Source: Verrucosispora sp. NA02020 (lineage in GTDB: Bacteria; Actinomycetota; Actinomycetes; Mycobacteriales; Micromonosporaceae). Taken from it: a stretch of DNA of 64,000 nucleotides. The notes below the pieces were generated by a model. The model saw only the letters and a list, made by a program, of their open reading frames with translations. It was not told the origin of the DNA and did not search any database. Each line of letters begins with the position of its first letter. The stretch's first letter is position 1. This document shows positions 45,817 to 58,059 of this stretch, piece by piece. The stretch is taken from assembly GCF_013364215.1 (NCBI RefSeq), contig NZ_CP054923.1:1674001-1738000 (forward strand), read 5' to 3'. Position numbers and translations under genes: made by a program.

Positions 45817-48177
45817 GTGCACACACCCCCGGCCATGATCGGTGTCGCGGTGTCGAGCGTGCTGGTCGCCCTCACGGCCGGTGTGCTGCTCGTCCTGGCG
45901 GTCCGCCGCCGGTCCGCCCCGCACCGCCCGGCGTACGCGTTGCTGGCCGCAGGCGGCGTGATCGCCCTGCTGACCCTGCTGGTCGGGGCGACCGAGGCGC
46001 TCACCGTCGGCGGGCACTGGGCGCACGAGCAGTCGCAGCGCACCGGCTGGGCCACGCTGGTCGCGTTCGGCACGGCGGCGAGCAGCCTGCTCTTCGGTGC
46101 CGGCCTGCTCCGGATGCCCGGGGTCGCCGGCTCGGCGAGCTCCGCCGCCCGACTGGCCCTGGACGGGGTGATCGTCGGCGCCGCGCTCTGGTTCGTGGGG
46201 TGGGTGCTGCTCTCCGAGCCGACCCGACTGCTCGGCGCGGCCACCCCGACGGCCTGCCCGGCGATCCTGGTCGCCTCGGCCAGCGCGGCGCTGAGCACCG
46301 GACTGGCCGCGATCATGGTCTTCCGTGCCCCGCCGCCCCGGCAGCACCTCGCGGTGCTCGGTGGCGGGATCACCGTGGCCACCGGTGGCGGGCTGGCCAT
46401 CGCGGCCGGGCTCTGCCAGGGCGGGCCGGGCGTGACCTTCACCGGTGCGGCGGTACTCGCCCTGGGCCTGCTCGCCGCCGCGCTGGCGGTACGCCGGATC
46501 GACCCGCCCGACCAGGTCGCCGTCGACGTGATCCGCCGCGACAGCGAGTACGCGGTGGTGCCGATGGTCGCGATGGCCGCCTCGGCGATGTACCACCTGT
46601 TCCAGGACGGCCGGTTCGACGGTCCGGCCATCGTCGCCGGCAGCATCGAGGGCTTCGCCCTGGTCGCCCGGCAGTACCTCACCCTGCACGACGTGCGCGC
46701 CTACGCCCGGCGGCTCGCCGAGCGGGAGGCGCACTTCCGCCAGCTCGCGCACACCGACGCGCTGACCGGGCTGGCCAACCGGCGGGGGCTGTTGCAGGCG
46801 ATGCACCGGTCCGCCGAGGCCCGGGTGCCCTGCGTCCTGCTCGGCCTGGACCTGGACGGCTTCAAGAACGTCAACGACATGCGTGGGCACGACGTCGGTG
46901 ACGCGGTGCTGGCCGAGGTGGGCCGGCGGCTGCGCGGCAACCTGCGCCCCGGTGACCTGGCCGCCCGGCTGGGCGGTGACGAGTTCGCGGTGCTCATGCA
47001 CGGTGGTCCGGCCGAGGCGGGAGTGGTGGCCGAGCGGCTGCTCAGGGTGCTCGGCGGTGCCTACGAGCAGTCCGAGGGGCCGGTGTTCCTCTCGGTCAGC
47101 ATCGGCCTGGCGGGCTGGGCCGAGGAGCCCGACGTCGAGCTGCTGCTACGTCACGCGGATGCCGCCCTGCGCTACGCCAAGCAGAGCGGCAAGAACCGCA
47201 TCGAGCGCTACGACGGGGCGTACGACCGGTTGCTGCGTCGCCGGACGACGCTGGAGCACGAGCTGCGCGGCGCGATCGAGCGCGACGAGCTGCGGTTGGT
47301 CTTCCAGCCGGTGGCGTCGCTGCCGTCGGTGCGTCCGGTCGGTGCCGAGGCGCTGCTGCGCTGGCGCCATCCGGAGCTGGGCAACGTCCGGCCGGACGAG
47401 TTCATCCCGCTCGCCGAGGAGTGCGGGATGATCGCCAAGCTCGGTGCCTGGGTGCTGCACCAGGCGTGCTACCAGCTGTCCCGCTGGCTGGCCGAGGGGC
47501 ACGACGTCTGGGTGTCGGTCAACGTCTCGCCGCACGAGCTGCACGCCGCCGAGTACGTGGTGCAGGTCGCCGAGGCGCTGCGCGCGCACCACGTCCCGCC
47601 GCAGCGGCTGGTGCTGGAGGTCACCGAACACGCGGTCGCCACCGATCTGGACGAGCTGATCCGGCGGCTGACCGCGCTGCGTCTGACCGGTGTGCGGATC
47701 GCGCTGGACGACTTCGGGGCGGGCTACTCGTCGTTGGGGCAGTTGCGTCGGCTCCCGATCGACATTCTCAAGATCGACCACAGTCTGGTCGCCGAGCACG
47801 AGCCGGTCCGGCCGGTGGGGCAGGACGGCCCGGCCTTCGCGCCGATGGTCGACATCGTGATGCGGCTGGGGCACCAGCTCGGGCTCGAGGTCATCGCCGA
47901 GGGCGTGACCAACCCCACGGAACTGGCCGCGGTGGTCGCCGCCGGCTGCCGGTTCGGTCAGGGCGCGCTGTTCGGCTGGGGCGTACCGGCCGAGCACCTG
48001 GAGGCGATGCTGGAGGCGGCGACGTCGCCGGGTGCCCGTCCGCTCCGTCCGGTGCCGGTGGGTGAGACGCCGACACGTCCCTACCAGCCGCCCCTTCCGC
48101 GCCCGGTCGAGAGCGCGTCCGAGCACGTCGGGCCCGGTGCGGGCGGCGTGCCGGAGGGAACGCGCCGAAATCCGTGA
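45817..48177 (+). CDS. Membrane GGDEF-EAL cyclic-di-GMP signalling protein
   Basis: 786 aa. The N-terminal 280 residues contain about eight hydrophobic helices. GGDEF is intact ([22 protein letters not shown]) and EAL is intact ([41 protein letters not shown]), so both synthesis and breakdown are possible. GTG 45817 is preferred because CAGAGT lies 7 bases before it (leaderless layout); ATGs at 45766 and 45835 are alternatives. Divergent from ilvD. Confidence 0.9.
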   Translation: MHTPPAMIGVAVSSVLVALTAGVLLVLAVRRRSAPHRPAYALLAAGGVIALLTLLVGATEALTVGGHWAHEQSQRTGWATLVAFGTAASSLLFGAGLLRMPGVAGSASSAARLALDGVIVGAALWFVGWVLLSEPTRLLGAATPTACPAILVASASAALSTGLAAIMVFRAPPPRQHLAVLGGGITVATGGGLAIAAGLCQGGPGVTFTGAAVLALGLLAAALAVRRIDPPDQVAVDVIRRDSEYAVVPMVAMAASAMYHLFQDGRFDGPAIVAGSIEGFALVARQYLTLHDVRAYARRLAEREAHFRQLAHTDALTGLANRRGLLQAMHRSAEARVPCVLLGLDLDGFKNVNDMRGHDVGDAVLAEVGRRLRGNLRPGDLAARLGGDEFAVLMHGGPAEAGVVAERLLRVLGGAYEQSEGPVFLSVSIGLAGWAEEPDVELLLRHADAALRYAKQSGKNRIERYDGAYDRLLRRRTTLEHELRGAIERDELRLVFQPVASLPSVRPVGAEALLRWRHPELGNVRPDEFIPLAEECGMIAKLGAWVLHQACYQLSRWLAEGHDVWVSVNVSPHELHAAEYVVQVAEALRAHHVPPQRLVLEVTEHAVATDLDELIRRLTALRLTGVRIALDDFGAGYSSLGQLRRLPIDILKIDHSLVAEHEPVRPVGQDGPAFAPMVDIVMRLGHQLGLEVIAEGVTNPTELAAVVAAGCRFGQGALFGWGVPAEHLEAMLEAATSPGARPLRPVPVGETPTRPYQPPLPRPVESASEHVGPGAGGVPEGTRRNP

Positions 48178-48195
48178 ACCAATATGTGGGATCAG

Positions 48196-48224
48196 TTGAC
48201 TCATCGCGTGAGATGCGTCAGGCT
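48196..48224 (+). promoter_or_regulatory. Promoter of the ilvBNC leader
   Basis: TTGACT (48196-48201), 17-base spacer, CAGGCT (48219-48224). The start point would fall near 48231, exactly at the ATG of the short leader peptide. Inference from consensus and spacing. Confidence 0.55.
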
Positions 48225-48230
48225 TGGCCC

Positions 48231-48266
48231 ATGTCGTCGAACCGGTCGCTGCGAGTACTTACCTGA
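48231..48266 (+). CDS. ilvB leader peptide
   Basis: 11 aa, MSSNRSLRVLT, with Leu, Val and Leu codons in its last five positions. The stop directly abuts the first attenuator hairpin. A longer version from ATG 48213 (17 aa) is in frame but would lie upstream of the predicted start point. Its job is to report charged branched-chain tRNA levels by ribosome position. Inferred. Confidence 0.6.
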   Translation: MSSNRSLRVLT

Positions 48267-48325
48267 GCGCACTCTCCCTGACCGAGAGTGCGCTGGCCCC
48301 GTGCATCTGGCACGTGGGCTTTTTT
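48267..48325 (+). promoter_or_regulatory. Transcription attenuator of ilvBNC
   Basis: First hairpin at 48267-48293: perfect 10-bp stem GCGCACTCTC with complement, 7-base loop. Second at 48296-48319: GCCCCGTGC against GCACGTGGGC, followed by TTTTTT (48320-48325), an intrinsic terminator. It lies 85 bases before ilvB. With the leader peptide this is a classical amino-acid attenuator; the competing antiterminator pairing was not resolved by eye. Confidence 0.75.
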
Positions 48326-48410
48326 CTTGCCGTCGAACCCATCGGACGCCGCCGGACTGCCGCGTCCACCCGTGAGTAGCCCCACCCACTCCAGCCGAAG
48401 GCAAACCGCC

Positions 48411-50275
48411 ATGACGAGACCCACGCCAGAGACCCTCGCCCACTCCGCCCGGCGGGCCCGTAGCGCCGCCGAGACCACCGACGCCGCCCGCGCCGCCGCC
48501 CCCACCCCGGCGGTACGCCCCACCCAGGCCCAGGCCGAGGTCTCGGGCGCCGGTTCGCTGGTGCGTTCCCTTGAGGCGCTCGGCGTCGACGTCGTCTTCG
48601 GTATCCCGGGTGGCGCGATCCTTCCGGCGTACGACCCGCTCTACGACTCGACCGTCCGGCACATCCTGGTCCGGCACGAGCAGGGCGCCGGGCACGCGGC
48701 CACCGGCTACGCGCAGGCCACCGGCCGGGTCGGGGTGTGCATCGCCACCTCCGGGCCGGGCGCGACGAACCTGGTCACCCCGATCGCCGACGCGTACATG
48801 GACTCGGTGCCGCTGGTGGCGATCACCGGTCAGGTGGCGCGGCCCTCGATCGGCACGGACGCCTTCCAGGAGGCGGACATCCAGGGCATCACGCTGCCGG
48901 TGACCAAGCACAACTTCCTGGTGCAGAACGCCACCGAGATCCCTCGGGTGCTGGCCGAGGCGTTCCACCTGGCCTCGACCGGTCGTCCCGGGCCGGTGCT
49001 GGTGGACATCCCCAAGGACGTGCTCCAGGCGCCGACCACCTTCGCCTGGCCGCCCACCCTGGACCTGCCCGGCTACCGGCCCACCCTGCACCCGCACGGC
49101 AAGCAGATCCGGGAGGCGGCCCGGCTGATGAGCAACGCCCGTCGCCCGGTGCTCTACGTCGGTGGCGGTGTGCTCAAGGCCGGCGCCACCGAGGGCCTGC
49201 GCAAGCTGGCCGAGCTGACCGGCATCCCGGTGATCACCACGCTGATGGCGTTGGGCGCCTTCCCCGACTCGCACCGGCAGCACCTGGGCATGCCCGGCAT
49301 GCACGGCACCGTCGCCGCCGTCTACGGCCTGCAGAAGGCTGACCTGATCGTGGCGTTGGGCGCCCGGTTCGACGACCGGGTCACCGGCAAGCTGGACTCG
49401 TTCGCCCCGGACGCCGCCGTGGTGCACGCCGACATCGACCCGGCCGAGATCGGCAAGAACCGGCACGCGGACGTGCCGATCGTGGGCGACGCCCGGCACG
49501 TCATCGACGAGCTGCTGGCGGCGGTCAACGCCGAGCGGGCCGCGGGCCGTGGCACCGACCTCACCGACTGGTGGGCGCAGCTCGACGACCTGCGTGAGCG
49601 GTACCCGCTGGGCTACGAGGAGCCCGGCGACGGCACCCTCTCCCCGCAGTACGTGATCAAGCGGCTGGGGGAGATCGTCGGGCCGGACGCGATCTACGTC
49701 GCCGGGGTCGGCCAGCACCAGATGTGGGCCTCCCAGTTCATCTCGTACGAGAAGCCGCAGACCTGGCTGAACTCCGGCGGTCTCGGGACCATGGGGTACG
49801 CGGTGCCGGCGGCGATGGGCGCCAAGGTCGGCATGCCGGAGACGGTGGTCTGGGCGATCGACGGCGACGGCTGCTTCCAGATGACCAACCAGGAGCTGGC
49901 CACCTGTGCCCTGGAGGGCATCCCGGTCAAGATCGCCGTGATCAACAACGGCAACCTCGGCATGGTCCGCCAGTGGCAGACGCTGTTCTACGGCGAGCGG
50001 TACTCCAACACCGACCTCGGCACCCACAAGCACCGCATCCCGGACTTCGTCAAGCTCGCCGAGGCGCTGGGCTGCATCGGGCTGCGGTGCGAGAACGCCG
50101 AGGACGTCGACAAGACCATCGAGGCCGCTATGGCCATCAACGACGCGCCCGTGGTGATCGACTTCGTGGTCGGCAAGGACGCCATGGTCTGGCCGATGGT
50201 CGCTGCCGGCACCAGCAACGACGAGATCATGTTCGCCCGTGGCGTCCGCCCGACCTTCGACGAGGATGACATCTG

Positions 50276-50276
<1 letters not shown>
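48411..50276 (+). CDS. ilvB: Acetolactate synthase large subunit
   Basis: 621 aa ThDP/FAD enzyme that condenses pyruvate with pyruvate or 2-oxobutyrate. The catalytic glutamate is in [14 protein letters not shown]. The ThDP site GDGCFQM, ending in NNGNLGMV, is intact. ATG 48411 after GAAGG gives an N-terminal Ala/Arg-rich extension of about 45 residues before the family domain. It overlaps ilvN by one base. Confidence 0.96.
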
Positions 50277-51923
<1,647 letters not shown>

Positions 51924-51954
51924 GACCTCGGCCACCTGAGAGCACTCTCACCGA

Positions 51955-52000
51955 CGGCACCCGGACCCGACGTTCTCCCCGACGTCGGGACCGGGTGCCG
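51955..52000 (+). terminator. Long hairpin after ilvC
   Basis: 19-bp stem with one mismatch (left arm CGGCACCCGGACCCGACGT) and an 8-base loop, 31 bases after the ilvC stop. Probable terminator of ilvBNC without a T-run. Confidence 0.7.
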
Positions 52001-52102
52001 TGCTGTTCACCGAGGTGGCTAACGATCGTTAACACGCACGTCACGTCCGGTTTGTGAGGGCACTCACCCCGTAGTCCGGGGCACGCCGGCCTACCCGCCC
52101 CC

Positions 52103-52108
52103 TACGAT
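52103..52108 (+). promoter_or_regulatory. -10 box (TACGAT) before serA
   Basis: TACGAT 109 bases before the serA ATG, after the ilvC hairpin, so serA likely has its own promoter. Consensus match only. Confidence 0.4.
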
Positions 52109-52217
52109 CGCGGGTAGGTGCTCCAGGCGGCACCTGACGGCCATGGCCCCGCCCGCGCCGGGCGCAGCGCAGCGTCCCCGCACCGGCCGACCGCTCTGAC
52201 GACATCTACGAGGACCA

Positions 52218-53816
52218 ATGACTCCTGTCGTACTGATCGCCGAAGAACTCGCCCCCGCCGCCATCGAGGTGCTCGCCCACGACTTCGACGTCCGGCACGT
52301 CGACGGCACCGACCGCCCGGCTCTGCTCTCGGCGCTCTCCGAGGCCCACGCCGTCATCGTCCGCAGTGCCACCCAGATCGACGCCGAGGCGATCGCCGCC
52401 GCTCCGCGACTCAAGGTCGTGGCCCGCGCCGGGGTGGGTCTGGACAACGTCGAGGTGCCCGCCGCCACCGCGCGGGGTGTCATGGTCGTCAACGCCCCCA
52501 CCTCGAACATCGTCTCCGCTGCCGAGCAGGCCGTCGCCCTGCTGCTCGCGGTCGCCCGCAACACCGCCAGCGCCAGCGCCGCGCTCAAGGCGGGGGAGTG
52601 GAAGCGGTCCAAGTACACCGGTGTGGAGATGCAGGGCAAGACCGTCGGCGTGGTGGGCCTGGGCCGCATCGGCGTGCTGTTCGCGCAGCGCATCGCGGCG
52701 TTCGGCACCCGGCTGATCGCGTACGACCCGTACATCCAGCCGGCCCGCGCCGCGCAGCTCGGCGTACGCCTGGTCGGGCTGGAGGAGTTGCTGCGGGAGA
52801 GCGACTTCATCTCCATCCACCTGCCGAAGACCCCGGAGACCGTGGGCCTGATCGGTGAGAAGGAGCTGTCCATCGTCAAGCCGGGCGTGCGGATCGTCAA
52901 CGCCGCCCGGGGCGGCCTGGTCGACGAGCAGGCGCTGGCCGACGCGCTGGCCGAGGGCCGCGTCGCGGGCGCCGGTGTGGACGTGTACGCCAAGGAGCCG
53001 TGCACCTCCTCGCCGCTGTTCGCCCTCGACAACGTGGTGGCCACCCCGCACCTGGGCGCCTCCACCGCCGAGGCGCAGGACAAGGCCGGTCTGGCCGTGG
53101 CCAAGAGCGTCAAGCTGGCCCTGCAGGGCGAGTTCGTGCCGGACGCGGTCAACGTGCAGGCCGGCGGTGTGGTCGCCGAGGACGTACGCCCGCTGCTGCC
53201 GCTGGCCGAGAAGCTCGGCCGGGCCTTCACCGCGGTCGCCGGTGGGATCGCCGCCAGCGTCACCGTCGAGGTGCGCGGCGAGATCGTCGACCACGACGTC
53301 ACCGTGCTCAAGCTCGCCGCCACCAAGGGGCTGTTCAGCTCGGTGGTGGAGGAGCAGGTCACCTACGTCAACGCGCCGCACCTGGCCGCCCAGCGTGGTG
53401 TGGAGGTGTCGCTGACCACCCAGACCGACACCGTCGAGTACCCCGTCCTGGTCACCGTGCGCGGCGCGCTGCCCGACGGCCGTACGGTGAGCGTCTCCGG
53501 CACGGTGACCCACGCGGGCACCCGGGACATCATCAAGCTGACCGAGGTGGACGGCTTCGACGTGGAGATCGGTGCGGAGGGCATCCTGCTGTTCCTCCGC
53601 TACGCCGACCGCCCGGGCGTGGTCGGCACCGTCGGCACGCTGCTCGGTGAGGCCGGCATCAACATCGCCGCGATGCAGGTGGCCCGTCGGGAGGCCGGCG
53701 GCGAGACGCTGATGACCCTCACCGTCGACCAGGCGCTCGGTGCCGAGCTGCTCACCTCGGCCGCCGACTCGATCGGCGCGACCTCGGCCAGCGCGGCGGA
53801 CCTGCGCGACGAGTAG
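52218..53816 (+). CDS. serA: D-3-phosphoglycerate dehydrogenase
   Basis: 532 aa, the long actinobacterial form. It makes 3-phosphohydroxypyruvate for serine. NAD motif GLGRIGVLFAQRIAAFG; catalytic loops ARGGLVDEQAL and TPHLGASTAEAQ; then the allosteric substrate-binding domain and a C-terminal ACT domain (YADRPGVVGTVGTLLGEAGI) for serine feedback. ATG 52218 after ACGAGGACC. Confidence 0.96.
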   Translation: MTPVVLIAEELAPAAIEVLAHDFDVRHVDGTDRPALLSALSEAHAVIVRSATQIDAEAIAAAPRLKVVARAGVGLDNVEVPAATARGVMVVNAPTSNIVSAAEQAVALLLAVARNTASASAALKAGEWKRSKYTGVEMQGKTVGVVGLGRIGVLFAQRIAAFGTRLIAYDPYIQPARAAQLGVRLVGLEELLRESDFISIHLPKTPETVGLIGEKELSIVKPGVRIVNAARGGLVDEQALADALAEGRVAGAGVDVYAKEPCTSSPLFALDNVVATPHLGASTAEAQDKAGLAVAKSVKLALQGEFVPDAVNVQAGGVVAEDVRPLLPLAEKLGRAFTAVAGGIAASVTVEVRGEIVDHDVTVLKLAATKGLFSSVVEEQVTYVNAPHLAAQRGVEVSLTTQTDTVEYPVLVTVRGALPDGRTVSVSGTVTHAGTRDIIKLTEVDGFDVEIGAEGILLFLRYADRPGVVGTVGTLLGEAGINIAAMQVARREAGGETLMTLTVDQALGAELLTSAADSIGATSASAADLRDE

Positions 53817-53832
53817 TCCACACACGACCGAC

Positions 53833-53858
53833 AGGGGCCCGGCCGTCGGCCGGGCCCC
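53833..53858. terminator. GC-rich hairpin after serA
   Basis: AGGGGCCCGGCC and complement around a 2-3 base loop, 16 bases after the serA stop and before the convergent 120-aa gene. Likely shared terminator. Confidence 0.65.
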
Positions 53859-53921
53859 TCGTCGTGTCGCCGTCGCCGGCACGGACCGACAGGGTGTCGG
53901 CACACGGCCGGGCGGGGCGGG

Positions 53922-54284
53922 TCAGCCGGGCAGGCGGACGGTGGTCGGCGGCGGGTAGACCGAGCCGTCCTGCGCGTCGAACAGCATCAGCCGGTACTCG
54001 CCGGCCAGCCGCTCGATGTCCAGCAGCACCTGGTCGGGGCAGCCCGGGTCCAGGTTCATCTCCACGTGGTCGGCCGCCGCGTGCAGCGGCATCACCGCCC
54101 AGGGCGTCGGTCGGCCGGTCGGCCGGTCCGGGTAGCTGGCGGTGATCGCCCGATAGAAGGCCACCACCCGTGGGTCCGGTTGGCGTTCGCCGTGCCGGCC
54201 GCTCCGGCACTGCTGCACCGCCGCTCGTACGTCCTCGGGCGTCGCCCCGTCCGGCAGGGCCCACACGCTCAGATCGAAACTCAC
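53922..54284 (-). CDS. Conserved-looking small protein, function unknown
   Basis: 120 aa, ATG 54284. Starts SFDLSVWALPDGATPEDVRAA and contains VVAFYRAITASYPD and VEMNLDPGCPDQVLLDIERLAGEY. Composition and codon use are normal for the genome, so it looks like a real gene. No signal peptide or membrane helix. I do not recognise the family. Confidence 0.7.
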   Translation of the reverse strand: MSFDLSVWALPDGATPEDVRAAVQQCRSGRHGERQPDPRVVAFYRAITASYPDRPTGRPTPWAVMPLHAAADHVEMNLDPGCPDQVLLDIERLAGEYRLMLFDAQDGSVYPPPTTVRLPG

Positions 54285-54619
54285 GGCGGACAGCGTGCCA
54301 TCCGATGTGCACGTTGTCGAAAACGGGCCGGTTGCGAAACGGTTCAGTGTGCCGCTGGAACCATTCCAGACGCTCCCCTGTGGAGCCCTTGCCGCGAATC
54401 ACGTCAATTCGATAGCGTACGTGTGCGGTCACCGGCCGAGTTCGTGGCAGCGGCCCGTCTTCGGGTGGCGAGGTCGACGTCCGGCCGACCGGCCCGCACC
54501 CCTCGATTGCGTGAGCCATGCGCATTCGTCGCCGACCGGCCTCCACGGTCGTTGCCGCGGCTGTGGAGGCCGATCGCTGTCACCACCCACATTCGACACC
54601 CGCTTCGGGCCCGCCTCGA
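54285..54619. other. Intergenic region, nothing recognised
   Basis: 335 bases with a lower-GC patch near 54300-54420, upstream of the 120-aa gene and downstream of the ApbE-like gene. No convincing promoter, repeat or RNA structure seen. Confidence 0.5.
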
Positions 54620-55465
54620 TCAGCGCCGGGCGGCGAACAACGCGTGGTAGTCCGAATCACCACGGAACCAGGACAGTCCGGCCGACCCGGCGGCGTACAG
54701 GGCGGTGGCGTACGCGTCGGCCACCGACAGGTCGGGACCGACCACCGTGGCGGCGACCAGTTCGTCGGCGGGTCCACCGGTGTGCGGATCCACCACGTGC
54801 CCCTGCCGTCCGGTCACCCCGGAGGTGCCGATCGCACCCGCCGTCATCTCCAGCACCAGCGGTTCCCGGCGCCGGTCGGTCGGGTGGTGCACCGCGATCC
54901 GCCACGGCCCACCGTGTGCGGCGTTGCCGCGTACCACCAGGTCGGCGCCGGCGAGCACGGCGTAGTCGTGGATGCCGGCGGCGCGCAGCCGGGCCGCGGC
55001 CCGTTCGACCGCCCAGCCGCCGAGCAGGCCGCCCGGGTCGAATCCGCCGGGCACCGCCCAGGCGTCGAACCAGCCGTCCGTCGCCGCCCGCATGGCGGCG
55101 CAGCGGTCGACCAGCTCCGCCAGCGGCGGGTACGACTCGGCGCTGATCTCGCCCCGACGCAGCCGGGACACCAGGCTCCCCGGCCGGTTCGGGCCGTAGG
55201 TCAGGTCGATGGCCCGCAGTTCGGCGACCGCGTCCCGCAGCGCCTCGCCGACTCCCCGGCGGCCCAGCCACTCCGGCGCGTTCAGCATCAGGCGGTACTG
55301 CGCGGTCGAGGTGCGGACCGTGTGTGTGACGGCGATCCGGTCACCGGTCACCGTGCCGGTGCGGTCCGGCTTCGGGTCACGGGTGCCCAGTCGCAGGTCG
55401 GGCCGGCGGTAGCGGAAGACCGCCGGGTCGATCCAGCGGGTCCGTGGCTGCTCGTCGGTCCACAT
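54620..55465 (-). CDS. FAD:protein FMN transferase (ApbE family)
   Basis: 281 aa. It should transfer FMN to a threonine in a partner flavoprotein using Mg2+. Family marks: DLTYGPNRPGSLVSRLR, FDPGGLLGGWAVERAA (the usual GGxxKG is GGWAVE here), AGADLVVRG, IGTSGVTGRQGHVVDP and SVADAYATALYAAG with the metal-binding Asp. There is no lipoprotein signal, so it would act in the cytoplasm. ATG 55465 after GGAGGGGGCGG. No obvious flavoprotein partner nearby. Confidence 0.85.
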   Translation of the reverse strand: MWTDEQPRTRWIDPAVFRYRRPDLRLGTRDPKPDRTGTVTGDRIAVTHTVRTSTAQYRLMLNAPEWLGRRGVGEALRDAVAELRAIDLTYGPNRPGSLVSRLRRGEISAESYPPLAELVDRCAAMRAATDGWFDAWAVPGGFDPGGLLGGWAVERAAARLRAAGIHDYAVLAGADLVVRGNAAHGGPWRIAVHHPTDRRREPLVLEMTAGAIGTSGVTGRQGHVVDPHTGGPADELVAATVVGPDLSVADAYATALYAAGSAGLSWFRGDSDYHALFAARR

Positions 55466-55681
55466 CGTGTCCGCCCCCTCCTCGACGGTCGCCGCGCCGT
55501 TACGCCGACCGTCCGGGCTCGGTGGCCCGTTGGAGATCACCGTAGGCAGCGGACATGACGGCCCCATGAATGCCTCCTGGGAAGCTGCTGTGCGTCAGCG
55601 ATTTCCCGAAGAATGGAACACTCGTACCGGGAGGCGGGACGGCAGCGTACCGTCGAGCCGATACGAGCGAAGGAGCTGACG

Positions 55682-56713
55682 GTGGCACGGATCGCGGTGG
55701 TGGCCGGGGACGGGATCGGACCCGAGGTGGTCGCGGAGGCCCGCAAGGTCATCGACGCGGTACTCCCCGGAGTCGAGGCGACCGAGTACGACCTCGGCGC
55801 GGCACGTTACCACCGCACCGGCGAGGTGCTGCCCGACTCGGTGCTGGCCGAGCTGGCCGAGCACGACGCGATCCTGCTCGGCGCGGTCGGCGACCCGACC
55901 GTCCCGCCCGGCGTGTTGGAGCGGGGCCTGCTGCTCAAGCTGCGGTTCGCCTTCGACCAGTACGTCAACCTCCGCCCGTCGCGCCTCTGGCCGGGCGTGG
56001 CCAGCCCGCTGGCCACCGTCAAGTCCGGCGAGGTGGACCTGGTGGTCGTCCGTGAGGGCACCGAGGGTCTCTACGCCGGTGCCGGCGGCGCGCTGCACCG
56101 GGGCACCCCGGCGGAGATCGCCACCGAGGAGAGCCTGAACACCCGGCACGGGGTGGAACGGGTGGTCCGGGACGCCTTCGCCCGCGCCCGTCGGCGCGAG
56201 CGGCGCAAGGTGACCCTGGTGCACAAGACCAACGTGCTCACCCACGCCGGCTCGTTGTGGGCCCGCACCTTCGAGGCGGTGGCCGCCGAGCACCCGGACG
56301 TCACCACCGAGTACCAGCACGTCGACGCCGCCGCCATGTTCCTGGTCACCCAGCCCCAGCGGTACGACGTGGTGGTCACCGACAACCTCTTCGGCGACAT
56401 CCTCACCGACATCGCCGCCGCAGTCACCGGCGGGATCGGCCTGGCCGCCAGCGGCAGCATCAACCCGGACGGGACATTCCCGTCGATGTTCGAGCCGGTG
56501 CACGGCTCCGCGCCGGACATCGCCGGCCGTGGCGTGGCCGACCCGGTCGCCGCCGTACTCTCCGCTGCCCTGCTGCTCGACCAGCTCGGGCACGCCGACG
56601 CCGCCGCCCGGATCACCGCCGCGGTCAGCGCGGAGCTGGCCGCCCGTGGCCCGGACGTAGCCCTGCGCACGGCAGAGGTGGGCGACCGGATCGCCGCGCA
56701 GGTAACCGCCTGA
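55682..56713 (+). CDS. leuB: 3-isopropylmalate dehydrogenase
   Basis: 343 aa. Oxidative decarboxylase of the leucine pathway; with CimA it also serves 3-methylmalate in the citramalate route to isoleucine. Signatures: [25 protein letters not shown], the catalytic lysine in [10 protein letters not shown], and [13 protein letters not shown] 55682 after AAGGAG is chosen; an open frame continues upstream without family homology. Confidence 0.95.
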   Translation: MARIAVVAGDGIGPEVVAEARKVIDAVLPGVEATEYDLGAARYHRTGEVLPDSVLAELAEHDAILLGAVGDPTVPPGVLERGLLLKLRFAFDQYVNLRPSRLWPGVASPLATVKSGEVDLVVVREGTEGLYAGAGGALHRGTPAEIATEESLNTRHGVERVVRDAFARARRRERRKVTLVHKTNVLTHAGSLWARTFEAVAAEHPDVTTEYQHVDAAAMFLVTQPQRYDVVVTDNLFGDILTDIAAAVTGGIGLAASGSINPDGTFPSMFEPVHGSAPDIAGRGVADPVAAVLSAALLLDQLGHADAAARITAAVSAELAARGPDVALRTAEVGDRIAAQVTA

Positions 56714-56955
56714 GGCTGCCACGCCCTCGCCGGTGACCCCGGTGACGAGGGTTCGTCGTGTGCTCCGGGCGATCCCCCGGACCTCGGCTCCGCCCTGCCT
56801 CGATCACGCACGTTCCGTGGGCTCCGTACCGGTTGTCGGCTTGCTACCCGCCGGTCGACCTACCCGCTGAACGACCGTTCGGGGTAAGTTTCTGGCACAA
56901 AAGTTTCCGGCATGCGGTCGGCGCATGTCGTCGTCCCCCCAGGGAGGTCAGCGCA

Positions 56956-58053
56956 ATGAGCGGTGGTGACAAGCTCGACTTCGAGATCCGTCCGAATCCC
57001 GCGCCGGTATCCGCCGCCGATCGGGCCGCGCTGCTGGCCAACCCGGGATTCGGTCGGGTGTTCACCGATCACATGATCACTGTCCGTTACGCCGAGGGCA
57101 AGGGCTGGTACGACGCCCGGGTCGAGGCGCGCGGGCCGATCCCGATGGATCCCGCCAGCGCGGTGCTGCACTACGCGCAGGAGATCTTCGAGGGGATGAA
57201 GGCGTACCGCGCCACGGACGGCGGGGTCACCATGTTCCGCCCGTACGCCAACGCGGCCCGGTTCAACGTCTCGGCCACCAGGATGGCGATGCCGACGCTG
57301 CCCGAGGAGACCTTCGTCGACTCGCTGCACCGGCTGATCGAGATCGACCGCGAGTGGATTCCGGAGGGCGAGGACGGCAGCCTCTATCTGCGGCCGTTCA
57401 TGTTCGCCAGCGAGGTCTTCCTCGGTGTGCGGCCCGCCAACGAGTACCTCTACTCGGTGATCGCCTCGCCGGTGGGGGCGTACTTCTCCGGTGGGGTCAA
57501 GCCGGTGACGGTCTGGGTCTCGCCCGACTACACCCGGGCCGGGCCCGGTGGCACCGGCGCGGCCAAGTGCGGCGGCAACTACGCCGCCTCGCTGGCCGCC
57601 CAGGCGCAGGCCATCGAGCACGGCTGTGACCAGGTGGTCTTCCTGGACGCGGTGGAGCGCAAGTACGTCGACGAGTTGGGCGGCATGAACGTCTTCTTCG
57701 TCTACGACGACGGCTCGATCGCCACCCCGCCGCTGACCGGCACCATCCTGCCCGGCATCACCCGGGAATCGGTGATCATGCTGGCCGAGGCGGCCGGACA
57801 CCGGGTCGAGGAGCGTCCGGTGACCTTCGACGAGTGGCGGGCCGACGCCGCCAGCGGCCGACTGCGCGAGGTCTTCGCCTGCGGTACGGCTGCGGTGATC
57901 ACGCCGATCGGCGCGGTGCGCTTCCCCGAGGGGGAGTTCGCCGTCGGTGGCGGCGAGCCGGGCACGGTGACGATGGGCCTGCGTCAGCAGCTCGTCGACA
58001 TCCAGCGAGGCAAGGGCGCCGACCCGTCCGGCTGGGTCCACCGCGTGCTCTGA
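56956..58053 (+). CDS. ilvE: Branched-chain amino acid aminotransferase
   Basis: 365 aa fold-type IV PLP enzyme, last step for Ile, Val and Leu. Features: AQEIFEGMKAYR, RPFMFASEVFLGV, the PLP lysine in VERKYVDELGGMN, and GTAAVITPIG. ATG 56956 after AGGGAGG. 242 bases separate it from leuB, enough for its own promoter. Confidence 0.96.
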   Translation: MSGGDKLDFEIRPNPAPVSAADRAALLANPGFGRVFTDHMITVRYAEGKGWYDARVEARGPIPMDPASAVLHYAQEIFEGMKAYRATDGGVTMFRPYANAARFNVSATRMAMPTLPEETFVDSLHRLIEIDREWIPEGEDGSLYLRPFMFASEVFLGVRPANEYLYSVIASPVGAYFSGGVKPVTVWVSPDYTRAGPGGTGAAKCGGNYAASLAAQAQAIEHGCDQVVFLDAVERKYVDELGGMNVFFVYDDGSIATPPLTGTILPGITRESVIMLAEAAGHRVEERPVTFDEWRADAASGRLREVFACGTAAVITPIGAVRFPEGEFAVGGGEPGTVTMGLRQQLVDIQRGKGADPSGWVHRVL

Positions 58054-58059
58054 GATGCA

